Below are positions 35,956 through 45,700 of a DNA stretch of 64,000 bases, piece by piece (within the stretch, counting starts at the first letter, position 1; the number at the start of each line of letters is the position of its first letter). Below the pieces are notes generated by a model, which was not told the origin of the DNA, did no database searches, and saw only the letters and a list, made by a program, of their open reading frames with translations. Location: assembly GCF_963853665.1 (NCBI RefSeq), contig NZ_OY970459.1, forward strand, positions 806,001 to 870,000, read 5' to 3'. The position numbers were made by a program, and so were the translations under genes. The stretch is from Mycobacterium decipiens (lineage in GTDB: Bacteria; Actinomycetota; Actinomycetes; Mycobacteriales; Mycobacteriaceae).

Positions 35956-36519
35956 CTAGTCTGGGTTGGCCTTGAGCCATCCCAGCACCTGCTGGGCATG
36001 CTCACCGGGCGGAAAGACTGGGTAGAACACGTGCTCGATCAGCCCGCCACGGACGATTAGTGTCAGTCGCTTGTAGAGCGTCGGCCCGCCAGCTTCGAAT
36101 GTGGGCAGCTCAAGCTCAATGGCAAGCTTTAGCGCCGGGTCGGAGAGCATGTCGAAGGGTAGATGCAGCCTTTCGACAGATTCCTGCTGGTAATCGGTTT
36201 CTTGGCTGGACAGCCCGAATACACGTGTGGCACCGGCGTTTAGAAGCTCCCCGTAGTGATCGCGGAAGCCGCACGACTCGGGAGTGCAACCGCGCGCCCC
36301 GGGAATCGAATCCCAGCCCTCGGGCGGATCGATGCCGGGGCGGCCGATCTTGGGATAGATGAAAATCACGGTGCGACCTGTCCCCAACGCGTCGAGGGTG
36401 ATTATCTCGCCCGCGGTGCTCGCCAGTGCCAGGCAGGGAATAGCCCGGCCGGGAAGCTGGTCCGCGGCTCCATCATCCTCGGGTACGGGCAGGTTCGGGA
36501 GCGGACTCAAAAAGTCCAT
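35956..36519 (-). CDS. Peroxiredoxin, PrxQ/BCP-like
   Basis: The start at ATG 36517-36519 (MDFLSPLPNLPVPEDDG) has a well-placed GAGGAG upstream (8 bp spacer) and yields 187 residues. The thioredoxin-like fold shows TVIFIYPKIGRPG and the active-site stretch GARGCTPESCGFRDHY, with peroxidatic Cys78 and a second cysteine at 83 in the five-residue spacing typical of PrxQ. The enzyme would reduce peroxides or lipid hydroperoxides using thioredoxin-like partners. It lies at the left edge of the PKS region and may be a bystander. The stop faces mce2F. Confidence 0.85.
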   Translation of the reverse strand: MDFLSPLPNLPVPEDDGAADQLPGRAIPCLALASTAGEIITLDALGTGRTVIFIYPKIGRPGIDPPEGWDSIPGARGCTPESCGFRDHYGELLNAGATRVFGLSSQETDYQQESVERLHLPFDMLSDPALKLAIELELPTFEAGGPTLYKRLTLIVRGGLIEHVFYPVFPPGEHAQQVLGWLKANPD

Positions 36520-36546
36520 TAGCTGTTCTCCTCGTGCAGCCGACAC

Positions 36547-36944
36547 CGTGGGTTCGAGCTCGAATGTGTCGAGTCCTGTCGCACAGACCGCGGGTGATTA
36601 GGAAGATCGACTACCCACCGCGTCACTGACGGACCCTGGCTATGGGATCTACCGCAGGATGTTCGCCACGCTCGGCCTTCCATGGTCGGTGCGCGGGGAG
36701 GCGGCGGGGAGACAACTGAGGTCCGCGAGCAAGACTTTTCGGTCGATTATGTTCTCCACGCGCCCGTCGCACGTGAGCCGGCACTCGAGCAGACACGACG
36801 GGTGCTATCTGACCGCTTCCAGCAGCAGCAGCCGTCCCAGTGGGAGTCGAGATGGCGTTGCCAGTCATTGCATACCCTTCTGTCTTGTATCAGACCTCAG
36901 TCGATCCGCACGGCTTTGCCGCCAGTCACCGTATCCGGGATGGC
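36547..36944. other. No recognisable gene
   Basis: About 400 bp between the peroxiredoxin start and the end of the dioxygenase pseudogene. Short open frames on both strands give no family match that I recognise and have no ribosome-binding sites. Confidence 0.5.
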
Positions 36945-37749
36945 TCAAGTAGGCACAGCAAACTTGTCCTTCGGGGCAAAGATCTTCGCAGTTTTCAACC
37001 AGCGGCGCCCTTCGAACGGCTCGCGGCGATGCATGAGTTGAGCGTTGTCGTAAAGGATCAAATCCCCCATGGACCACTCGTGTGAATAGACCGACTCGGG
37101 TGGAGCAGATGATCGAGCACCAGCCGCTTGAGTACGGCGGAGCCTTCTTCCCCGAGACCTAAGAACTCGACGATGTTCTCGCTGACGTACGCGAAACGTC
37201 TTTGGGAAATGGGGCTTTTCAGAAGCGCCGACTGGGAGACCTTGACCGCTGGAATGTTGTCATGGTCGGACGCAGGCCCATACAAATCGTGTAAAACGGC
37301 CGGCCGATCGACCAGATCAGAGTCGAGCCCTGTTTTGTCTACCTCGGTGGGCACGAAACTTGTCGCACCGCCTGCCATGGACGGGACCAGACAGTGCAGG
37401 AAGGCGAGTGTCGCCGGATTCTGTCGGTGTTGTTGGTCGGAGTGCCAGAAGTCCGTTGTGGTGCTGGCGAACCCGATTCGTTCGCCGTCGTCATCCCGCA
37501 GATTCGAAAGGTACCCGATCGCCGGGAAGCGGGGTGAGAGACAGACCTTTCTAGACGATTCCTCCGGACTTCCGATCCGAATGGCGAATGCGTCCAGATC
37601 ACGGTCGTCCAACGGCTGTCGCGGAAACACGAGCAGCCCCCATTCCCCAAGCAACGAGAGCATGTTGATCAGCACACGGTCCCGACTTCATGCAGCGCGA
37701 TTCCATCGACGCTGGCTCCGAACCCATGACCTAATGAAGTGACCCTCAT
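36945..37749 (-). pseudogene. TauD/TfdA-family 2-oxoglutarate-dependent dioxygenase with two frameshifts
   Basis: Three minus-strand segments in different frames join into one protein of about 268 residues: MRVTSLGHGFGASVDGIALH from ATG 37749, then INMLSLLGEWGLLVFPRQPL with FWHSDQQHR (HxD iron ligands), then SVYSHEWSMGDLILYDNAQL and MHRREPFEGRRWLKTAKIFA (third His ligand and the arginine that holds 2-oxoglutarate) to TGA 36945-36947. Frame changes lie near 37680 and 37098. All catalytic residues survive, so the breaks are recent or are sequencing errors. In an intact relative the enzyme would hydroxylate an organic substrate, fitting a tailoring role for the neighbouring PKS locus. Confidence 0.8.
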
Positions 37750-38061
37750 GTAACCCGCTTCTTGAGCCGCACTAACGAACAGGTAGAAAATAGTAGAAGA
37801 CACCATCAACCGTCGAGCGGGTTGCATCCGCCCGCAAAACCTGATGTCGAGGGGCGGGTTGGCGGGCGAACGATCTGCATGTCTCAATCCCATGCCTGAC
37901 GGCACCGAATCACTACTGGTGCTATTGCGGATCGTCTTCGTCGTCGTTGTTGCGGAGCAGCGTCTCGGGGGTGGAAGAACATGTTGGTGCGGGGCTGCCG
38001 GCAATCCAGATGGGCCGGCGGAATCCGTAAGTTCGCAGGTGCAGTACTTCGTGCTTACCGT
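37750..38061. other. No recognisable gene
   Basis: About 310 bp between the dioxygenase start and the 3' end of the MmpL gene, both on the minus strand. Nothing recognisable was found; a promoter for the dioxygenase would be expected here. Confidence 0.5.
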
Positions 38062-40305
38062 TCAAGGCATGCTTGCATATTCGTTGATTCCGATGCGTTT
38101 GTGGAGCCGCACCAAAGGCGCTGGCGCCCACCAATTCCATCCGCCCATGATGTACATGAACGCCGGAACCAGCACCATACGTACCACGGTCGCGTCGACC
38201 AGCACTGCTATCGTCAACCCGAGGCCAAACATCCGCATGAACGAGACTTCGGCCGTAGTCAGTGCGGCAAAGCTGATCGCCATGATCAATGCCGCGGCTG
38301 TGATCACACGACCGGTGTAGGCGATTCCGAGGGTGACGGATTCGTCGTTTATGGCACGCGGAGTCGTCGCCGACATGCCCCGCTTCAACTCACACCAGTA
38401 CTCGCGGATTCTCGCAAGCAGAAAGACCTCGTAATCCATGGACAACCCGAACGCGATGCAGAACAACAAGACGGCGAGATTGGCTACTAGCGTTCCGGTG
38501 GACGTCGTACCCAAGGCGCCGAGGTGTCCGTCTTGGAAGACCCAGACCAGCGCACCGAAAACGGCCGTCAGCGACATGAGATTGAGAATTATCGCCTTTA
38601 ATGGCAACACGATGCTGCCGGTGAGCAGAAACAATAACGCGAAGGTGACTACAGCGATGAAGCCCAGTACCGACGGCAATCGGGCCTGGATAGCGTCCAC
38701 ACTGTCGCGGTTGGTCTCGGCTAAGCCACCGAAGTCCACGCTGCGTGCCTGCGGTGGGGTAACTGCGTGCAGCGCATCGAGCTGGGCGTCTGAGACGTGG
38801 GAGTACAGCGGCGCCTTGCTGTTCACGGTGAGGAAGGCGCTACCGCCGGAAACGCCGGTCGGCGCTTCCGGCGGTCCGATGACTCTGCCGTCGCGATAGG
38901 TTCCCGACGGTGCTGACACGTCCAAGACATCGTCAACCCTCGACAGCGCGGCGGCGTACTGGCCAAGCTGCTCTGCCGTCAGGCCATGGGCGTCTGGGAT
39001 AACGACTTGAATCGACTTCGAGTTGTCGTCGGTGAAGTTGCTGCGCAACTCGTCGCCGACCTGGCGCGAGGACGCCGACGCTGGTAGCACGCGGTCATCC
39101 GGGTAACCCCATTGGACATGAAGGAAGGGCACCCCAGCGAGCAGCAATACCGCGACTACGGTCACTCCTATCGGCACGCGGTGACGCAAGACGAACTTGC
39201 TCGACCGGTACCAAACGAATTGCTCTACCGGACGTTGATCGCGCTCCGGACGCCGCAACAAACGCCGCAGCGATCGGCGAAAATCCAAGGCATTCAACCG
39301 GTCGCCAAGTAGAGTAATCGCCGCCGGAGCCGCGATGATTGCGCTCGCCGCCGCGAACCCCACCGTGGCGATTCCAGCGTAGGCGAACGACCTCAGGTAA
39401 TACATTGGAAATAGCGTCAAAGCCGCCATCGACAAGGCGACGGTAAATGCCGAGAACCCCACTGTGCGGCCGGCAGTCAATATGGTGCGAGCTATGGCGT
39501 CGTCGCCGGTAGAACCCGCGGCGAGTTCCTCGCGGTAGCGGCTGATGATCAGCAGGGTGTAGTCGATAGCCAACGCCAGGCCCATGGCCATGGTGAGGTT
39601 CAGCGCATAGATAGATACATCGGTGGCGTAGGTAATCAATCGAAGCACCGACAGTGAGCCGAGGATGGCCAACACACCGACACCAATTGGAACGACTGCA
39701 GCAATCAGCCCACCGAACGCCCAGACGAGGACGACAAAGCTGAGCGGGATAGCGATTAACTCCATGCGTAGCAGGTCAAGCTCGGTTCGATCGTTCACCT
39801 GGGCGTAAATCATCGCGCCACCGCCAGCGCGAACAACGAGCCCGTCCTGATCGGTGATCACGTCATCGGAAAGCTCCTTGGCGTATTTTGGGGCTGTGTT
39901 CTCCCCACCCGCAAGGTTGGCGACGATGAGACCGGTTTTGCCGTCTTTGCTTACCATTCCCGATGTCGCCGTTGCCGGCTGAGTCCACAGTGAGGCGACG
40001 CTGAGCACATACGATGATGCGCGCAGTTTTTCGACTATGCCGATTGCCACTGCGCGAGCCAACGGACTGGTGGCCCCCTGCGGGGCGGTTACTGTGACAA
40101 GCAGTTGCTGGTCACTTTGGTTGAACTTGTCGGTCAACAGTTGGCTGGCCCGCGTCGACTCTGAATTCGGGTCATCAAACCCGCCGGCGGACAGGTGGTC
40201 GATAACCGGTATGCCGAATACGGCGGCGCCGATCATCACCAGGGTAACCACCGCCAGGATGCGCCGGGGCGCTGTTGTTGCCAGAATCGCGATCCGGTGC
40301 AGCAT
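38062..40305 (-). CDS. MmpL-family (RND) lipid transporter
   Basis: The 747-residue protein has the MmpL layout: an N-terminal transmembrane helix, a periplasmic domain (GGFDDPNSESTRASQLLTDK), a block of about five helices, a second periplasmic domain and a final block of helices. The proton-relay Asp-Tyr pairs are visible in ALAIDYTLLIISRYREE and GLSMDYEVFLLARIREY. MmpL proteins export complex lipids and siderophores across the mycobacterial envelope. It is shorter than MmpL3-MmpL8 and closer in size and opening sequence to the MmpL11/13 type. Its place next to the PKS locus suggests it exports the product; this is inferred. A truncated relative lies at 53255. Confidence 0.88.
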   Translation of the reverse strand: MLHRIAILATTAPRRILAVVTLVMIGAAVFGIPVIDHLSAGGFDDPNSESTRASQLLTDKFNQSDQQLLVTVTAPQGATSPLARAVAIGIVEKLRASSYVLSVASLWTQPATATSGMVSKDGKTGLIVANLAGGENTAPKYAKELSDDVITDQDGLVVRAGGGAMIYAQVNDRTELDLLRMELIAIPLSFVVLVWAFGGLIAAVVPIGVGVLAILGSLSVLRLITYATDVSIYALNLTMAMGLALAIDYTLLIISRYREELAAGSTGDDAIARTILTAGRTVGFSAFTVALSMAALTLFPMYYLRSFAYAGIATVGFAAASAIIAAPAAITLLGDRLNALDFRRSLRRLLRRPERDQRPVEQFVWYRSSKFVLRHRVPIGVTVVAVLLLAGVPFLHVQWGYPDDRVLPASASSRQVGDELRSNFTDDNSKSIQVVIPDAHGLTAEQLGQYAAALSRVDDVLDVSAPSGTYRDGRVIGPPEAPTGVSGGSAFLTVNSKAPLYSHVSDAQLDALHAVTPPQARSVDFGGLAETNRDSVDAIQARLPSVLGFIAVVTFALLFLLTGSIVLPLKAIILNLMSLTAVFGALVWVFQDGHLGALGTTSTGTLVANLAVLLFCIAFGLSMDYEVFLLARIREYWCELKRGMSATTPRAINDESVTLGIAYTGRVITAAALIMAISFAALTTAEVSFMRMFGLGLTIAVLVDATVVRMVLVPAFMYIMGGWNWWAPAPLVRLHKRIGINEYASMP

Positions 40306-40603
40306 GATTGGTCTTCCCGTCAGATTCTGTGGACTAGTTGTTGTGCGGCGAGAATTTCGTTGGCAGATGGCGCGGTCAACGGTGAACTTCGAAGTTGAAA
40401 GTCACCCTTGCTGGTTGGCCGCGGCGCCGCAGGGCGTGCCGGCTTAACTCGCGGCGATAGTGCAGTTGGCGTTGGATTGGCGATTGCAGGCGAGGCGGTG
40501 TGGGGGTGCAGCGTGGTGGGTGGGGTCTTGGACCGGTGCTCCTCGCTTGCGCAAGAACAGACGCGCACCAACCGAGAGAATCTCGTTGACATGGCCGAGA
40601 AGA
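40306..40603. other. No recognisable gene
   Basis: About 300 bp between the MmpL start and the end of the monooxygenase pseudogene. On the opposite, intact side of the locus an alcohol dehydrogenase fills the matching place, but no dehydrogenase remnant could be recognised here. Confidence 0.45.
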
Positions 40604-41455
40604 CTACCTTCTTCTGAACTGCAGATCCTCTTCGGCGATTTTGCCACGCCGAATCAGCCAGAGGTCCCGAAAGTAGTTGTGGTATACCCGCCACGGGGCA
40701 CACGAGCCTTGCTTTGGCATCCAATCCAGCACGCGTAGAACATAACCCGGCGTGAAGTCCTCGATAATCGGCCGCTCGTCGACGTCGGTGCCCGGGCGCT
40801 CAGCTACGACCATTGCAAAGCCTTTGGCGTGCATGTACTTCAGCAGTCGGCAAACGAACTCTGATACCAAGTCGGCTTTCACTGTCCATGATGCATTGGT
40901 GTCGCCGAACGTGAAAGCCATGTTCGGCACACCCGAGAGCATCATGCCCTTGTATGCCATAGTTTGGAAAAGGTCAACGGGCTGGCCGTCGATACTTACC
41001 GACGTACCGCCCAGGAGTTGCAGGTTCAGTCCGGTAGCGGTAACGATGATATCTGCTGCCGGCTCACGCCCCGAGTCAAGCAAGATCCCTGTTGTGGTGA
41101 GCCGCTTGATTGTATCGGTGACTACCTCGGTCTTTCCCTGTCGGATCGTGCGGAACAGGTCACCGTTGGGCGCCAGACATCGCCGCTGGTTCCATGGGTC
41201 ATATTGCGGCTCAAAGTTTTTGTTCACGTCATAGCCCTGAGGAAGCTGACGGCGGGCCAGCTCAATAAGCCGTCTCCTCATACGTTGTGGCCACCGTCGG
41301 CAAGCGCAATAGACGGCTGCCTTCTGCACGATACTGCTTCCAGCGAACGGCAGCGTAGGCCTTGCCCGCAGGCAGCCAGCGATTTAGCTTGTCGGCGATG
41401 AAGTCTCGGTCGGGTTGATCCATTATGTATGTCGGTGAGCGCTGCAGCCACCAAG
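40604..41455 (-). pseudogene. Truncated, frameshifted EthA/MymA-type flavin monooxygenase
   Basis: The minus strand encodes the C-terminal half of a protein closely similar to the intact monooxygenase at 50556-52049. LQRSPTYIMDQPDRDFIADK and RWLPAGKAYAAVRWKQ come in one frame. After a shift near 41335, QKAAVYCACRRWPQRMRRRL, IIVTATGLNLQLLGG and VLDWMPKQGSCAPWRVYHNY follow to TAG 40604-40606. Everything upstream of LQRSPTYI, including the FAD-binding Rossmann motif, is missing; homology stops near 41455 next to IS5-like DNA. It is a dead paralogue that probably arose by duplication of the monooxygenase-transporter segment. Confidence 0.88.
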
Positions 41456-41599
41456 ACCCCTGAGATCAGCCAAAACGGACCTTTCTTGAAGAGCATGTTC
41501 TATGTGGTGATGTGGAGTTTCTTGAAGCAAGTGAGCGCAGCTGTGAGTTTGCAGGACGGCTGGGTAGATGCGGCCGTGGCGTATGTAATGGCCTTTCGG

Positions 41600-41885
41600 G
41601 CGATACGTGGGGTTTGGCATTGGCGATAACGTGCATCTTCGAACCTGCTTTGCCACGATCGACTAGGTTGGGGCCCGTCAGGGTGATCCCGCCTTTTGCT
41701 CGGACATTGGCCGCGTCGAGGATTGCCGCCGACCAGTTCAGGTCGCCGGCCCCCCGCGATGGTCGAGCATCTGCCGGTGAATCGCATCGAAGACTCCGGC
41801 GCCACCACCCTGAGGGCGCGCTCGAAGTCGGGGAATCAGCTCACTAATCAACTCGCACAACTCAGCTGACACCAAATGCGAATTC
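41600..41885 (-). pseudogene. IS5-family transposase fragment (frameshifted)
   Basis: The minus strand reads LVSAELCELISELIPRLRAR and VFDAIHRQMLDHRGGPAT. After a one-base shift it gives DLNWSAAILDAANVRAKGGI, TLTGPNLVDRGKAGSKMHVI and further sequence. The 'DxSxVRAxxGGxxTGPNPVDRGKxGSKxHV' block is typical of the first catalytic region of IS5-group transposases. The remaining DDE domain is absent. From 41886 to 42145 and from 41456 to 41600 nothing else is recognised. Confidence 0.72.
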
Positions 41886-42154
41886 GACTCATCTTTGCTC
41901 GTCCCACTATCAACACAAACCACATTGGCCACGTAAGACACGTTCCAAGTACGAACCGAAGCAAGACGTAGCCCCATCATGGAGTTGGCCGGCGCCGGCG
42001 CCGCCGGCCGGATGGTTGACTGACTTCGTGCGGCGATAAGGCTTGTGGCGCAACAATTTGCCATGGACACCTGAGTGGCCGCCCGGCTTACCAGCGACGA
42101 GGTCAATGACTCGACGATGTATGACCTATTGACCACGTGGGTCACAGTACCACT

Positions 42155-42191
42155 TTGTCAACTGACATTGATTGTCAATCACCGTTGACAA
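42155..42191. promoter_or_regulatory. Nested inverted repeats, candidate repressor operator upstream of the PKS
   Basis: TTGTCAAC (42155-42162) is matched by GTTGACAA (42184-42191). Inside lies TGACA-N5-TGTCA (42163-42177). Such nested palindromes fit a TetR- or MarR-type operator. No regulator gene is visible nearby, so the binding protein is unknown. Confidence 0.45.
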
Positions 42192-42721
42192 CGGTCGCTG
42201 TCTTAATCTACTCTGCCAACCAGGGCCGCTGCGGATTCCAAGCCACGCGACCCATTGCGCTCAGCTCATCGCGGCTGAGACCAGCGCTAGGGCCCGACTC
42301 ACTGGAGAGTCTTTCGGCATGCACGGTTCGTGAGTCCTCATTCTCATGGGTTACGCACAATGGGCCACAATGGACGCTCTTCAAATAGAACACATCGAGG
42401 AGGCAGTGCATCATTTCGACCGTTTAGCATGAGACTGGTGGGGTTCAGCCCGGAGGAGAATTGCTCTCTGCGGCCCGCCTCGCCTTCCCTTGACGTTAAC
42501 GCTTCACCGCGACTTCCGCGCGGCCTGACTTCCTTATATCAACGCAAATTGACGCTGATCATCAGGCCCGTCATCCCAAACTGACCCGCGATGGTTCAGC
42601 AGCCGGCGCAGGTAAGTTCGTTATGGCCGCATTCTCGGGTGGGGCGGCGAAAAGCGATGCAAGCACGCTTACCCCATTACCGATCATTTTGTCAATAATC
42701 TTTCAGCCTGAGGAGAGTGCA
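42192..42721 (+). promoter_or_regulatory. Long upstream region of the PKS operon with strong ribosome-binding site
   Basis: About 530 bp with no recognisable gene. An AGGAGAG at 42711-42717 lies 6 bp before ATG 42722 (counting from AGGAG) and fixes the PKS start; an in-frame ATG at 42623 lacks such a site. The region is less GC-rich than the surrounding genes and probably holds the operon promoter. Confidence 0.6.
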
Positions 42722-45700
42722 ATGAGCCGTATTGCGATTGTCGGAATCGGATGTCGGTATGCCGGCGGCATTGATTCACCGGATTCTTTCTGGGATTTCG
42801 TGGTGAACAAGAAAGACAATGCCATCGTTGACATCCCCGCCGATCGCTGGGACTACCGGCGATTCTACGACCCGGACAAGAGTGCTGCCGGACGGTCATA
42901 CACCAAACGAGGCGCTTTCCTGACCTGCGATCCCTGGAAGTTCGATCCGGAGTTCTTCGGGATATCGCCGCGCGAGGCAACCGTCATGGACCCGCAGCAG
43001 CGCTTGATCATGGAGGTCGCCTGGGAGGCGGCTGATGACGCCGGTGTGGCCGGCCGACTGGCTGGCAGCTCAGTGGGTGTCTATGTCGGTGCATTCAACG
43101 TCGATTTCTCGGTTACCACCATGGCCATCCCGGTAATCCCTCACTTCGACATGAACACTTCGACCGCCGCCTCCTTCACCATGTTGTCGAATCGGCTGTC
43201 TTTTGCGCTCAACTTGATGGGGCCTGCCCTGACGGTCGACACCGCGTGTTCGTCGTCGCTTGTTGCCTTCCACCTGGCTTGCCAAGCTGTCGCGAGCGGC
43301 GATTGCGAAATGGCTCTCGCCGGCGGCGTCAACGTGATGTTGCAGCCGGAAATGTTTGTGTCGATGTGCAAAGGCGGATTCCTGGCGGCCGACGGGCGCA
43401 GCAAGTCATTCTCCGCTATCGGTGACGGCTATGGCCGTGGCGAGGGTGCCGGCATGGTCCTACTGCGCAGACTCGAGGACGCTGTACGTGATGGCGACCG
43501 CATCTATGCGGTCGTCGCAGCGACCGGTTCCAATCAAGACGGGCGCACCAACGTGATGACCGTCCCGAACGGCGATGCGCAGGAGACGCTGGCCCGTTCG
43601 GTATGTGCCCGGTCTGGCTTCGCCCCGCACGAGGTGACCTATGTGGAGGCACATGGCACTGGAACGCCGGTCGGTGATCCGATTGAGCTGGGCGCGCTCG
43701 GACGCGCATACGGCTGTGTTGAAGGGCGTAGCAAGCCGCTTGCCGTCGGCTCACTGAAAGCTACGCTTGGCCACACAGAAGCGGCTTCCGGCATCGGCAG
43801 TGTGATCAAGGCCGCACTGGCCATTCACAACCGAACTCTGCCGCCGCAAGGCTGGTTCAGCGACCCCAATCCAGAGATTGCGTTCGACGAGCTGCAGTTG
43901 ACGATCCAGGTGGAACCGCAACCTATCGATTCAGCTGTCGAGCGGATGACCGTGGCTGTCAACGGCTTCGGATACGGTGGCACCAATGCACATGCGATCC
44001 TGACTGAGCCGATCGCAGAGTTGATGGCGCCGAAGCCTCGATCCTCAACTCGGCAGAACATCGGGATTTTTCCGCTGTCTGCGCGCGGCGAGGCGGCTAC
44101 GCGCGAGCTGGCGGGTGCCTATGCCGAGCTGCTCGATACAGGTACCGATCCGCACGACCTGATCGAGGCGGCGTGGAATCGGCGTGCGCACCACCGCAAT
44201 CGAGCGGCGGTGACCTTCGCTGATTCAGCAGATCTCGCCGAGCGCTTGCGGCTGGTCTCGACCGGCGATGGTCCGGTGAGCTCTGTGGTTGACAACTCCG
44301 CGGGCGTGGCCTTTGTATTCTCCGGAATGGGAACGCAGTGGTGGGCCATGGGCCGCGATCTGCTCAATGCGGGAGGTGTCTTTGCCGCTGAAGCGGCTCG
44401 CATCGACGAGTGCTACCAGAGCATCGCCGGCCGGTCCATTATCGAAGAATTGTTCCGTTCCCAGGACGACTCGAAGATCACGTCCACAGCGATTGCGCAA
44501 CCGGCAACCTTCCTTCTCCAGGTGGCACTGACGTGTGAGCTCGCCGAGCACGGAATCAAACCCAGTGCCTTGGTTGGACACAGCATGGGCGAGGTGCCCG
44601 CGGCCTACTTGGCCGGTGCGTTGTCGCTCCATGAAGCCCTGTTGGTGACCCACCATCGGGCGCGACTGCAGGCGACCACGGCGGGAACCGGCGGTATGCT
44701 CGCAGTCGGGTTGCCGTACAAGGAATTACGCGAGTTGGTTCCTGCTGATCTCCAGATTGATGTTGCCGCGATGAACAGCCCATCTGCGGTGACGGTTGCC
44801 GGCGAAGTGAGTCACCTAGAAGCGCTCGCTGAAATTCTCACTGAGCGGGGCATCTTCAATCGCCGTTTGCGTGTGGAGGTACCGTATCACAGCCACCGCA
44901 TGGATCCCATCCTCGATGAACTGCGGGCCGAGCTCGCCAATCTCGCGCCACAGCAGCCTCGAATCCCGCTGTACTCGACAGTCACAGGCGAATTGGCCAC
45001 TGGCCTCCTGGATGCCGACTACTGGTGTGCAAACGTACGTGAGCCGGTTCGTTTCGCCGATGCAATCAAGACGCTCGTGGGCGACGGCCATCGGGTCTTT
45101 CTGGAAGTCGGACCCCATCCGGCGTTGTCAGCGAATATCCGCGAGGTCTTACTGAAAGGCCACGAAATCGGGGTGTCGATCCCGACCCTGGATCGCACTC
45201 GGCCAGATGCTGACAGCCTCCGGCAGACACTTGCCGAACTCTACAACGCCGGTTCGCTTGACGCGACAGCTCTGTGCACAGAAATCAGTCCGTTCTTTAA
45301 GCTTCCCAGCTATCCCTGGCAGCGCCAGCGGCTTCACAAGGAGCTGGCCGTATTCGAGCAGATGAAGTTCGGCACGCCGGGCAACTACTCGATGCTGGGC
45401 GACCCCGACCTTGACCGTTCATCGGTGTGGGAGTTGCACGTCAGCGGGCAGACACTGCCGTGGCTTGCCGATCACGTCGTCAACGACGCGTGCCTACTGC
45501 CCGGCACGGCGTACCTGGATGCAGCATTGAGCGCGGCAGCTGTACGTGCCGGGACCGAATCGGCGATAGCTGATGACGTTCGCTTTGCCTCTCCGCTGTT
45601 CTTCGACCCGGCTGACGCCACCGTGTTGCGTACCGAAGTCGACGAGGCAACCCGCCGTTTCACCATCAAATCTCGTGCGGGCACCGGCACCATCTGGACC

